Source: Boseongicola sp. H5
GTDB taxonomy: Bacteria; Pseudomonadota; Alphaproteobacteria; Rhodobacterales; Rhodobacteraceae
Assembly: GCA_020622165.1 (NCBI GenBank)
Contig: JACNMN010000004.1
Coordinates: 248,001-312,000 of the forward strand
Direction of reading: 5' to 3'
DNA length: 64,000 nucleotides
Part shown: one piece after another, positions 8,216 to 15,604 of the stretch
How the letters are laid out: the number at the start of each line of letters is the position of its first letter
Position numbering within the stretch: position 1 is the stretch's first letter
Position numbers and translations under genes: made by a program
The notes under the pieces: generated by a model
Databases searched by the model: none
Seen by the model: only the letters and a program-made list of their open reading frames with translations
Told to the model about the DNA's origin: nothing

Positions 8216-8615
8216 CGCCGTCGAAAGCCTGATGTTCGTCGCCGAGATTTCGGCGTCCAAGTTGAAGACACTGGTTCAGCGTCTCAACATAGCCGAACCG
8301 CGAAAAGTCGCTGGCCTGATTGCCGGTATCGAAAAAGAAAGCACGGTTCTGTCGCAGGCCGTCCAGAAGCTGAGCGGGCATATCGACGCGATCCGCGAGC
8401 AAGAGGAAGACGGCACCGCTGACGTCCCTCCCAACAACGATCCGCGTTTGCTTGAAGTCGCAGGCCTGTTGCACGGCGCAGGCCACGGCTTTGTCTGCGG
8501 ACAATGTGGCGGCGTGCACTCACGGTTTGAACTGGATGAGGCACCCGCCGGACAAACAGACGATCTGCGAGCTAAGCAACGCGCGCGTCAGCGCGCCCAT
8601 GAGGCCCGCCGATGA
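8208..8615 (+). CDS. Uncharacterised CxxC-containing protein of the island
   Basis: 135 residues from a GTG that overlaps the stop of the preceding gene. An ATG at 8232 is an alternative start, and neither has a good ribosome-binding site. The first half is helical (KLKTLVQRLNIAEPRKVAGLIAGIEKE). The C-terminal part has a single CGQCGG motif flanked by a short beta-like segment, resembling half a zinc ribbon, and a basic tail (RAKQRARQRAHEARR). The following gene overlaps it by 4 bp (ATGA), so it belongs to the same operon. No family recognised. Confidence 0.65.
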   Translation: MSNAVESLMFVAEISASKLKTLVQRLNIAEPRKVAGLIAGIEKESTVLSQAVQKLSGHIDAIREQEEDGTADVPPNNDPRLLEVAGLLHGAGHGFVCGQCGGVHSRFELDEAPAGQTDDLRAKQRARQRAHEARR

Positions 8616-9010
8616 AGGACGATCCTGCTTTCGCCATGCCCGTCGCACTCTTCCGCGATGACGGTACGGTGACCCGCTTTCCCGCCGGTGCCGTAGTTCC
8701 TGCGCACGACGCCGAAGAACTCTTTGGCGAGCATTTCGACCCTGAGGCGTCCTACGTCAGCGACGGACAATTTGTTCGCCGTATCGTGACTTTCGAAGAC
8801 GCGCGTGAGCGTGGGCAGTCATGGATTTTCACTGGCGCGCGCTGTTCCCGATGCGGGCGTTATAGCGTCCGAAAGCTGCGCCTTGAGCCGCGCGGTAGCG
8901 AGTGCCTGTCATGCCGCAATGTGAAGCGGCGCATAGAATCCCGAGCGACTCCGCCGCCGAATTCTCCCTGCGGCGGGGACCCGACACTTCTGGAACGGAG
9001 ACTAAAATGA
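8612..9010 (+). CDS. Small zinc-ribbon protein of the island
   Basis: 132 residues. The start overlaps the upstream stop (ATGA), indicating translational coupling. The first 60 residues look like a compact beta-rich domain (VALFRDDGTVTRFPAGAVVPA). They are followed by a four-cysteine zinc ribbon: CSRCG, about 13 residues, then CLSC, with basic residues between and after. Such ribbons usually bind DNA, RNA or partner proteins. No family was recognised and no catalytic motif is seen. It could be a transcriptional regulator of the element or a helper-interaction protein; both are guesses from context. Confidence 0.7.
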   Translation: MKDDPAFAMPVALFRDDGTVTRFPAGAVVPAHDAEELFGEHFDPEASYVSDGQFVRRIVTFEDARERGQSWIFTGARCSRCGRYSVRKLRLEPRGSECLSCRNVKRRIESRATPPPNSPCGGDPTLLERRLK

Positions 9011-9022
9011 AGATGACCTAAA

Positions 9023-9397
9023 ATGCTCGAACAAATCGACCGTAGCCGCGCTCACACGCGCCTTCACGCAACATGGGCCGATCCCAATGACCCCCGCCGC
9101 GCGGCCTACGCTGCGATACTTGCGCTGTTTGCTGACGACCCGGACCTTCCACGAATACTCTTGCTTACCGAGATTTTGGACATGGTGTGCGCTGCACCCG
9201 TGAACGTCGAATTCCACTCGTTGATGGACGTGACCGGACTAAATTCTGATGCCGTTGAACTTGCCTTGCTGGTAGCGGGCGCGCGTCAGCGCGCCATTCG
9301 CGACTGGACCTCTGCAAATGACGGCGAGGCAGCAGAAACCTTCACCCTTACCCGCAAGGAATGGCGTGCTTTTGTTCTCGCCGTAATGGACCTTTGA
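9023..9397 (+). CDS. Uncharacterised helical protein of the island
   Basis: 124 residues, starting 12 nt after the preceding stop. It is predicted by eye to be mainly helical, with a hydrophobic central helix (LPRILLLTEILDMVCAA) and a second region (FHSLMDVTGLNSDAVELALLVAGARQRAIRDW) that could be a winged-helix fold. There is no signal peptide or recognisable motif. It is part of the tight small-gene operon. Coding status is supported by tight spacing and codon usage like its neighbours, not by homology. Confidence 0.65.
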   Translation: MLEQIDRSRAHTRLHATWADPNDPRRAAYAAILALFADDPDLPRILLLTEILDMVCAAPVNVEFHSLMDVTGLNSDAVELALLVAGARQRAIRDWTSANDGEAAETFTLTRKEWRAFVLAVMDL

Positions 9398-9399
9398 CG

Positions 9400-9714
9400 A
9401 TGAAAGAAGAGCATATCCCCACCCGCCAAATCGACGGCAAGGGCGTTATCTCAGGCGACCTGTTTTTGAGCCTACCCTGCCGCCTGTATTCGCTCACGGG
9501 CGGGTGGTATTATAGAACGATTCACGATGAAGCTGAATTGTTGGAATTTTTGCACGAACATCGAAAAACCGATGGGGCGTTTTTTGACGTGCAACTTGTC
9601 TGGCAGTATTACTGCGAGCAGCGCGGCGACGTGATCTATAGCTGTGCGGATCATCGTCTGCACTCAAAGCACGATACGCGCAATTTGATGGTAGGATTTG
9701 AGGGCGACTACTGA
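9400..9714 (+). CDS. Uncharacterised small protein, last gene of the left operon
   Basis: 104 residues. The ATG at 9400 follows the upstream stop by 2 nt. The sequence is rich in aromatic residues (LYSLTGGWYYRTIHDEAELLEFL; VQLVWQYYCEQRGDVIYSCADH) and ends in a hydrophilic tail. It is probably a soluble small alpha/beta protein. No family recognised. It is lower in GC than the genes around it, which fits recent acquisition. Confidence 0.65.
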   Translation: MKEEHIPTRQIDGKGVISGDLFLSLPCRLYSLTGGWYYRTIHDEAELLEFLHEHRKTDGAFFDVQLVWQYYCEQRGDVIYSCADHRLHSKHDTRNLMVGFEGDY

Positions 9715-10095
9715 GAAAGAAAAGGGGCCGGTAGAGCAAAGCCCCGCCGACCCCCGATCTTGTATCTGTCGCATTGTTTTTCTACACGATATGCGCCCAC
9801 GATGCAAGAACGAGCGGCGAATTTCCCTCAGCCTAAAAAAGTGCTTGACAAAATGGCCCAACCGTGAGTCAGAAACTTCTGGACTCCGAATCACCAGTCG
9901 AGTATAAGGGACCAGAACGTAGCGCTTCACGCGCTCTGTACGGGCCGTTTTGAGGCCCTTCGTGTGTATCTGTCGCGGGATGCACTGAATTTCAACTATG
10001 TCCGACGCCCGCGTTAGTGGGCGAACGATAACCTATGTCCGCCCGGAACACTGTCGCGTTCATGCGACCGTCCGCGGGGCGCTTGGAGTGCATTA
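9715..10095 (+). promoter_or_regulatory. Control region upstream of the primase-helicase gene
   Basis: 381 bp without a convincing gene (a 69-codon frame at 9698-9907 has no ribosome-binding site or family). The downstream part holds two copies of CTATGTCCG (9996-10004 and 10033-10041) flanking a hairpin with arms GCCCGC and GTGGGC (10007-10022). A GGAG ribosome-binding site precedes the primase ATG. TTGACA at 9844 lacks a good -10 at the right distance. Regulated expression of the replication gene is plausible. Confidence 0.4.
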
Positions 10096-13000
10096 ATGCG
10101 AGACGAACTACAAGACAGCGAACTAATTGACGATACCGACAGCGGCGAACCGCCTATGACAGAAGAAACCGAAGTGCCTATGCTGCTGGACGCCGAATTG
10201 CATGGCGAATCCACCCCGGAAATGGAGAAATTGCTGGATACTCCCGCCACATTTATGGCGGGCCAGTTGTATGATCAGGGCGACCGACGAAACACCCGCG
10301 ACGGCGATTGGAAAGAAACGACATTCACTTGGTACGAGTGGTTGGCGATGGAAAAGATCGGTCTCTGCAACCATCCTGTAGCCAAAGGTAAGCAGGGTCC
10401 GTCATTGGTGTTCGCTGAGGCGCTAGGCGGTGCCCGCAAGGACAGCGCCATCAAAACCATGTATGCTGTCGGTCTGGACATCGACAGCGGCGCTACGCTC
10501 AAAGAAGTCATGGAAAAACTCATCAAGCTTGAGATTTTCGCCATCGTCTACACATCATTTTCGCACGGCAAGTCTGTTCTCGAACTCAAGCACGATGACA
10601 TCGTACGAAAGCTAAAACTGGACGACACACCGAACCGGGCGCAGGTTCAGGCGTATCTGCGTGAACACCACAAAGATCGCTACGACGCCGACTTTATTGA
10701 CAGCATCATCATCAAGGACGCACGCCACCAGACGAAAGACGGGCTGCGCGTCGTCGTGGAGACCCCCGCGCTGGACAAGTTTCGCGTCATTCTGCCGCTG
10801 GCAGAACCCGTCGAACTGGCGGACCTTGGCGCGACCATGGCGCAATATAAGGAGGCGTGGGAGAATGCCGTGTGCGGCGTCGCCGTCAATACGCTGGGCG
10901 TCAACTTCGATGCATCGTCCTGTGACGTAAACAGACTTTTTTACACTCCGAGACATCCAGCAGACGCCGAGGATTGGTACTGCGCGGTCGTGCAGGGTGA
11001 TCCCCTGTCTTTCGATGAAATCAAGCCGTACTCAAAAAATGCCTACGTCAACAAACGCGATGACAGCGATCCATTCTCTGCCGGAACCGAAGGCACGAAT
11101 GAGCGCGAGAACTATATGACGCCAAAAGGTGTCAGTCTGAATCGTTGGCACAAGGAACACAAAGAACGCTTCCTGATCACGGACGTGATCGAGCAATTCT
11201 GCGACGACAAGATTCGAAAGGCTGGTAACGAGCGCGCAGGGACGGTCCACGTAGAGTGCTGTTTTGAACATGAACACTCCACCACTGGCGGCACCGCAAC
11301 CATGTGCATGAACCCAACAGAGAATTCCGAGGGTTATTGGACGGTGTTCTGCCGTCACGACGCATGTCAAGGCCGCGACAAGTTGCACTTTTTGCAGGAA
11401 ATGCTCGAACAGGGTTGGTTCGAGGAAGACGTTCTGACTGATGATGAATTCAATCTGGGAGCGGAAGATTCCGAGATTGAGGACGATGCAGTGATTGAGT
11501 CGCTGTCTTTGACGCCAGCGGAAGCGAAAGAGCGCGTTGAAGTCGCCGAGTTGAACTCGAAATCACGCCAGTCCGAAATGGAATCCTTCATTGCGGGATT
11601 GCTTGAAGAAGACGCGGATATCATCACCGAGTCGAATGTGCAGAGCGCACTTGTTGCCGCGACCGGTCTTGGAATCCGAAAAATCGGCGCGATCTGGAAT
11701 CTCGTCAAGGACAAGCACCGCGTCGAGAAACGCAGCAACGGCAAGGTCCCGGTCATCGGGGAATGGGGTGATCCTGAAATGGTGGCCTACGCAGAGAAGA
11801 AGCTGTCCAAGTCCAAGGACCACAACGGCGATCCTGTGATCTATACCTTTGAAGGCGATTATTGCGTTATCAAGAATAACAACCGCGAAATGTTGGCGCT
11901 TCCCACCTTCAAGGCCCGTCTTGATGATGCGTCCGAGTGGGAGGATAAGAACGGGCGCAAGGTTCTTTCGCCGGATAACGTCGCAAAGCACTGCTACTTC
12001 CGCGACGGTAAGCCGGGCGCGGAACTCGCGGGGATAAAGACGACGCCTTACTTCGACCCAAGTTGGCGTCGAATTGACCGACACGGCTACAATTCGACTA
12101 CGGCGATCTATCTTGCGATGGGCAATCTGGACGTCCCTCGCGTCAGCGAGCAGCCGTCTAAGGAAGAAGTACTCGAAGCCGTCCGCCTATTCGTTGAAGA
12201 AGTCTTCGGGGATTTCCCGATTGGGGGTCTGACGCGCAAAGAGCTTGTTCAAAAGGTCATTGGCGGTGAACCGGTCCCGGACTTCGCCAATCTCTTGGGC
12301 ATGGTCCTTCAACTCTTCTGTCGCGATGCGATCAAAGGCTTCACGCCGCTCTATACGCTCACCAAACCCGACCACGGGACCGGTGCAAGCTTGGTCGTTG
12401 ACATCATGTCTCTCATCGGCTTGGGGGAAGAAACCGCGCCGCAGACTCTTCCCCCCTCCGCAGAGGAAATGCAGAAGTCTCTACTTGCGTTCGTGGTCGG
12501 CGGGGGTCCGATCTGCTACTTTGACAATATCGACAAGGCCATAAGCAGCGGCCCGCTGGCATCAGCACTGACCGCGAAGAAGTTCAGCGGACGCATGCTC
12601 CAAACGTCCCGCTATGTCGAAGCTCCGGTGAACCACCTTTGGGTGGCCACCGCTGTCAGCGTTGAAGCCCATGACGAATTGATCCGCCGCATGGTCTGGA
12701 TCGAACTGGACGCCAAGGTGGCGCACCCAGAAGAGCGCTCTGATTGGCGTCACGATGATATTGGGGCTTGGGTACGCGAGAACCGTGGACAGCTTGTGTG
12801 GGCCGCTCTGACGCTCATACAGAACTGGATCGCGAAGGGACAGCCGGAATTCGAAGGGCCTCTCTTGAACTCTTACGAAAACTGGTCGCGTGTGATCGGC
12901 GGTATTGTTGCGGCGGCTGGCGTCAAGGGATTCCTTGGCAATAACGAGCGCAAGAAATCCTACGCACAGACCGGCGACTCAAACGCTGTGCAACTATTGA

Positions 13001-13368
13001 TGGAGCGCATCGCCGAAGAATGCTCAGACGGCGATATCATGCGTCCGGGCGGCTTTGCCAAAGTCCGCGACATGCCGGACGCAAAAGTCCACAGCGCCTG
13101 CGAGATTCTGAACCGCTCTGGCGAACCGGACGAAATCAGCGGGAAGGATACGGCGCTCTTCATCAGCTACGCGTGGGGATGGAACAAGGAAACGGAAAGC
13201 TACCGTTCTTCGACCAAGGTCGCAGCAGAGTTCCGAAAGGCAGCGCGCAAGACGTGGGAATGCGAAGGCTACGAACTCCACTTCGAAGAGCATCAGGACC
13301 CGAAGGACAAAAAGCTGTTGACGTGGATCGTCCGAAAGCGCCCGCTGCCAGCGAAAACGGCAGAGTGA
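10096..13368 (+). CDS. Primase-helicase-like replication protein (AEP-type primase, zinc motif, AAA+-like domain)
   Basis: 1090 residues. The N-terminal region has primase-polymerase features: GLDIDSG (D128, D130), SFSHGKS (154-160), DKFRVILPL (228-235) and NRLFYTPRHP (279-288). A Cys/His cluster follows at about 388-426 (CCFEHEHSTT then FCRHDACQGRD), like zinc motifs of mobile-element primases. The C-terminal part resembles the helicase of phage primase-helicase fusions. It has a Walker A-like HGTGAS (760-765) in which the usual lysine is alanine, a Walker B-like ICYFDNID (806-813), and an RRMVWIEL segment. It probably initiates replication of the element. The gene follows a GGAG ribosome-binding site and ends 9 bp before the iteron array it may recognise. 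The ATPase active-site deviation is read directly from the codon GCA. Confidence 0.8.
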   Translation: MRDELQDSELIDDTDSGEPPMTEETEVPMLLDAELHGESTPEMEKLLDTPATFMAGQLYDQGDRRNTRDGDWKETTFTWYEWLAMEKIGLCNHPVAKGKQGPSLVFAEALGGARKDSAIKTMYAVGLDIDSGATLKEVMEKLIKLEIFAIVYTSFSHGKSVLELKHDDIVRKLKLDDTPNRAQVQAYLREHHKDRYDADFIDSIIIKDARHQTKDGLRVVVETPALDKFRVILPLAEPVELADLGATMAQYKEAWENAVCGVAVNTLGVNFDASSCDVNRLFYTPRHPADAEDWYCAVVQGDPLSFDEIKPYSKNAYVNKRDDSDPFSAGTEGTNERENYMTPKGVSLNRWHKEHKERFLITDVIEQFCDDKIRKAGNERAGTVHVECCFEHEHSTTGGTATMCMNPTENSEGYWTVFCRHDACQGRDKLHFLQEMLEQGWFEEDVLTDDEFNLGAEDSEIEDDAVIESLSLTPAEAKERVEVAELNSKSRQSEMESFIAGLLEEDADIITESNVQSALVAATGLGIRKIGAIWNLVKDKHRVEKRSNGKVPVIGEWGDPEMVAYAEKKLSKSKDHNGDPVIYTFEGDYCVIKNNNREMLALPTFKARLDDASEWEDKNGRKVLSPDNVAKHCYFRDGKPGAELAGIKTTPYFDPSWRRIDRHGYNSTTAIYLAMGNLDVPRVSEQPSKEEVLEAVRLFVEEVFGDFPIGGLTRKELVQKVIGGEPVPDFANLLGMVLQLFCRDAIKGFTPLYTLTKPDHGTGASLVVDIMSLIGLGEETAPQTLPPSAEEMQKSLLAFVVGGGPICYFDNIDKAISSGPLASALTAKKFSGRMLQTSRYVEAPVNHLWVATAVSVEAHDELIRRMVWIELDAKVAHPEERSDWRHDDIGAWVRENRGQLVWAALTLIQNWIAKGQPEFEGPLLNSYENWSRVIGGIVAAAGVKGFLGNNERKKSYAQTGDSNAVQLLMERIAEECSDGDIMRPGGFAKVRDMPDAKVHSACEILNRSGEPDEISGKDTALFISYAWGWNKETESYRSSTKVAAEFRKAARKTWECEGYELHFEEHQDPKDKKLLTWIVRKRPLPAKTAE

Positions 13369-13375
13369 CGGCGTC

Positions 13376-13651
13376 TTTTGCGGGGCACATGGGGATTTTG
13401 CGGGGCAGTTGCGGGGCATGCCCCGCAAGCTCCAAGCCACTGAGAATTAACGGATTATTGGATGTCAGAGCGACTTTTGCGGGGCACTTGGCTAATCTAT
13501 CAGACTATAGAAAAAAACTTATTCACAGGACGCATAAAAAAAACTTTTCGGGGCTCACTCGCTGAAAACGGCGATTCCGCCCCGCATGCCCCGCAAACCG
13601 TTAAAAGTAAGGGGTAGTGCCCCGCAAAATGTGCCCCGCAGTGCCCCGCAA
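13376..13651. other. Putative replication origin: inverted iteron arrays around an AT-rich core with a DnaA box
   Basis: Eight exact copies of the 10-mer TTGCGGGGCA occur. Four are forward (starting 13378, 13398, 13409, 13477) and four reversed (13419, 13587, 13618, 13642). Near-copies lie at about 13545, 13578 and 13632. Copies at 13409 and 13419 form a perfect 20-bp palindrome. Apart from the reversed partner at 13419, forward copies lie left and reversed copies right of an AT-rich stretch (about 13490-13548) containing TTATTCACA (13519-13527), an exact match to the DnaA-box consensus TTATNCACA. Iterons, an AT-rich unwinding region and a DnaA box directly after the replication gene are the standard parts of a plasmid or satellite origin. 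Confidence 0.8.
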
Positions 13652-13710
13652 ACCGGCGAGGCTATCGGGCTGTCAGCGCAACACGCTATGCCGGGCCGGG
13701 ACGAATAGAG

Positions 13711-13730
13711 GCCCGCGTCAGCGGGCTTTA
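13711..13730 (+). terminator. Hairpin, possible terminator
   Basis: Arms GCCCGC (13711-13716) and GCGGGC (13721-13726) with loop GTCA, then TTTA. The same hairpin core recurs at 10007, 15780 and 15907 in the island. The remaining sequence to 13932 has no supported gene. A 6-bp stem TGCTCC/GGAGCA (13909-13925) lies just beyond the stop of the minus-strand gene and may end its transcript. Confidence 0.45.
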
Positions 13731-13932
13731 CTTATGCTGGCCCTAGTCATATTGCGGCGACGAATGTCCGGTTCGAGCCCAAAGCAACTGATGCTGCAAA
13801 GAGCACGAAAGTCGGCAAGTCATCATTTTTCCAAAGCGATGGGTCAATTTTCCGTCTTAGTCAGGTCGAAAATGAACAGCAGATATCCGGCGGAAGCTCA
13901 ATGAAGATTGCTCCCTGAAGGAGCAGTCTCAA

Positions 13933-14397
13933 CTATGTGCTTTTGCCAGCCGCTTGCAGGCCTGCTATGAGCTTTCCCAAAGCTACCACACTTCGGACAA
14001 TGTGACCCGGCAAATCGTCAATATCGCTAACTTTTTTAAATACCGGCTCTTTAGTTTTAGGGTTCATGTATCCGTAGTGACCGTCTGGAATCACTGTGTC
14101 AACGGTCCTCTTGCCTTCATCATCGACCCAGAACCCTGGCTTTTGCATCGCCTTCTTGTGATCCACCAGCCTTGTAGACAAATATTGCGCAAAGAAATAC
14201 ATACCGCCAAGGGAAACTAGTATTACACTGATCGTTACAGGTTCAGGAACGAAAGTCCCTACCCTAGTAACAATTCGCGTTTCAACCTTTGCGGTGGTGT
14301 CCTCCTTCTCAAAAAAACTATCGACATCAGCTTTTATCGCAGCAGCTTCCTCCATCGTAGTGTTTTGAGGCAGATGAACAGAAAAAGTCTCTTCCAT
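13933..14397 (-). CDS. Single-pass membrane protein of unknown function
   Basis: 154 residues from the ATG at 14397, which has GGAG about 9 nt upstream. The longer reading to 14442 lacks this. The N-terminal 45 residues are soluble and helical (EEAAAIKADVDSFFEKED), followed by a proline-containing lead-in and one transmembrane segment (VTISVILVSLGGMYFFAQYL, about 55-75). The C-terminal 75 residues are polar, with FWVDDEGKRTVDTVIPDGHYGYMNPKTKEP split over two short beta-like runs. It is the only gene on its strand in the central part of the island. It has its own palindromic upstream site and is AT-richer than its neighbours, like a lysogenic-conversion or defence accessory gene. No family recognised. 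Confidence 0.75.
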   Translation of the reverse strand: MEETFSVHLPQNTTMEEAAAIKADVDSFFEKEDTTAKVETRIVTRVGTFVPEPVTISVILVSLGGMYFFAQYLSTRLVDHKKAMQKPGFWVDDEGKRTVDTVIPDGHYGYMNPKTKEPVFKKVSDIDDLPGHIVRSVVALGKLIAGLQAAGKST

Positions 14398-14428
14398 TAA
14401 CGTATCTCCAATAGTGACGATTAAATAC

Positions 14429-14441
14429 TGGTATACTACCA
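14429..14441 (-). promoter_or_regulatory. Palindromic site upstream of the membrane-protein gene
   Basis: Inverted repeat TGGTA-TAC-TACCA, 32 bp upstream of the chosen start. The position suits an operator overlapping the promoter. No regulator is identified. Confidence 0.35.
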
Positions 14442-14914
14442 ATACCGACGCTGTTGATCAACAGATCGCATGGCTTACATCCACTACCAAGGGGGGACCT
14501 TGCTGCTCACGACTTTTGAGGGCATGGTTCATGTTTGGTCGTAGAACCCTCTGATAAGGCTGTACAGGCCCTAGCGGACGTTCGATCAGCCGCAGCGAAG
14601 GCTCACTTCGTCCACAAACCGGCTATCTGCGCCCGTCCGCACCGCGACGAAAATAATTTCCCGCAAATATCAAGTCGCCCCAAAAGTGTGTGATAGAAAT
14701 ATGACAAGTACCGCGATCCAACAGACGCGCAAATCGGCGGCTGACCGGCCCGGAAACCGGCCTGCCACGCCATAGATTGTTGGAGAGTGGTGAGCGCCGC
14801 CGTAACCGGGCAAAATAGCGATTGTTTCCAAGATTCAGGGCTGAAAACTACTGCGAATGGTGTTATAACTCTCAAGAGACTTAACACGAATCGGCATAGC
14901 ACTCAGTTAGCAAT
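14442..14914. other. Intergenic region between the membrane-protein and recombinase genes
   Basis: No convincing gene is seen in either direction. It should contain divergent promoters for both neighbours. TATAAC at about 14862 is a possible -10 for the recombinase gene. The longest frame (99 codons, minus strand) lacks a ribosome-binding site and any recognisable feature. Confidence 0.4.
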
Positions 14915-15604
14915 ATGAAAAATTACGCTATCTCATATCTCAGAACTTCGTCCGCCGCGAACATTGGCGACGAGAAGGACAGTGCGCCCCGCCAGCGCAG
15001 GGCAATCGAACGCTGCGCCAGTCAGCGCGGCTTCAAGATCGTCGCAGAATACAATGACGAAGCAGTCAGCGGCGCAGATCCGATTGACACCCGCCCCGGA
15101 TTCAAGGCCCTCTTGGAGCGCATCGCGGGCAACGGCGTCCGCACCGTAATCGTGGAAGACCCAACACGGTTCGCACGCTCGCTCCAAGCCGCCGTCATGG
15201 GCGAGGTTCTGTTAAAGAGCTTGGGCGTGGAAGTGATTTGCGCAAATGGCGACAAGCTCTTCGAAGAGGAAGACGATATGGGCCGCGCGATGGGGCAGAT
15301 TGGCTTCGTCTTCGCTGAGCTTGAGAAACGGAAAGTGGTGAAGCGCCTGCGAGAAGGCCGCGACGCGCGCTCACGCGCGCTAGGACGCCGTGTAGAGGGC
15401 CTTTCGCGCCAATACAGTGAAGACCTGCTGACGCAGGCGAAGGCGCTCTACCGCAAGCCCCGCAAGGGCAAGCGTCGCAGCCTCAGAGCGATCAGTCAGT
15501 GCCTCGCAGATGCCGGGTATAGCGGTCCATCCGGCGAGCCGTACAACGCCAATAGCGTCCGCCAGATGCTCACCAAGGCGGGCGTGTATCAACCCGCCGC
15601 ATGA
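14915..15604 (+). CDS. Serine recombinase (resolvase/invertase family)
   Basis: 229 residues. The N-terminal catalytic domain has the family motif YLRTSS with the nucleophilic serine. DSAPRQRRAIERCA follows, then RFARSLQAAVMGEVLLKSLGVEVI. The C-terminal part (RSLRAISQCLADAGYSGPSGEPYNANSVRQML) is a helix-turn-helix DNA-binding domain with the Recombinase-family NAxxVRxML ending. It is a small enzyme, closer to resolvases and invertases than to large serine integrases, so it is probably not the element's integrase. It may resolve multimers of the replicating circle or invert DNA. The start lacks a clear Shine-Dalgarno. It stands alone between two non-coding stretches. Confidence 0.9.
   Translation: MKNYAISYLRTSSAANIGDEKDSAPRQRRAIERCASQRGFKIVAEYNDEAVSGADPIDTRPGFKALLERIAGNGVRTVIVEDPTRFARSLQAAVMGEVLLKSLGVEVICANGDKLFEEEDDMGRAMGQIGFVFAELEKRKVVKRLREGRDARSRALGRRVEGLSRQYSEDLLTQAKALYRKPRKGKRRSLRAISQCLADAGYSGPSGEPYNANSVRQMLTKAGVYQPAA

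Noticed and set aside
9698-9907. 69-codon gene upstream of the primase-helicase gene
   Set aside because: No ribosome-binding site, overlaps the previous gene, and the sequence has no protein-like pattern.
13376-13651. CRISPR array
   Set aside because: The repeats are 10 bp, in both orientations and irregularly spaced, without uniform spacers or cas genes. This fits iterons, not CRISPR.
14603-14902. 99-codon minus-strand gene between the membrane protein and recombinase
   Set aside because: No ribosome-binding site and no recognisable features; it would block the recombinase promoter region.
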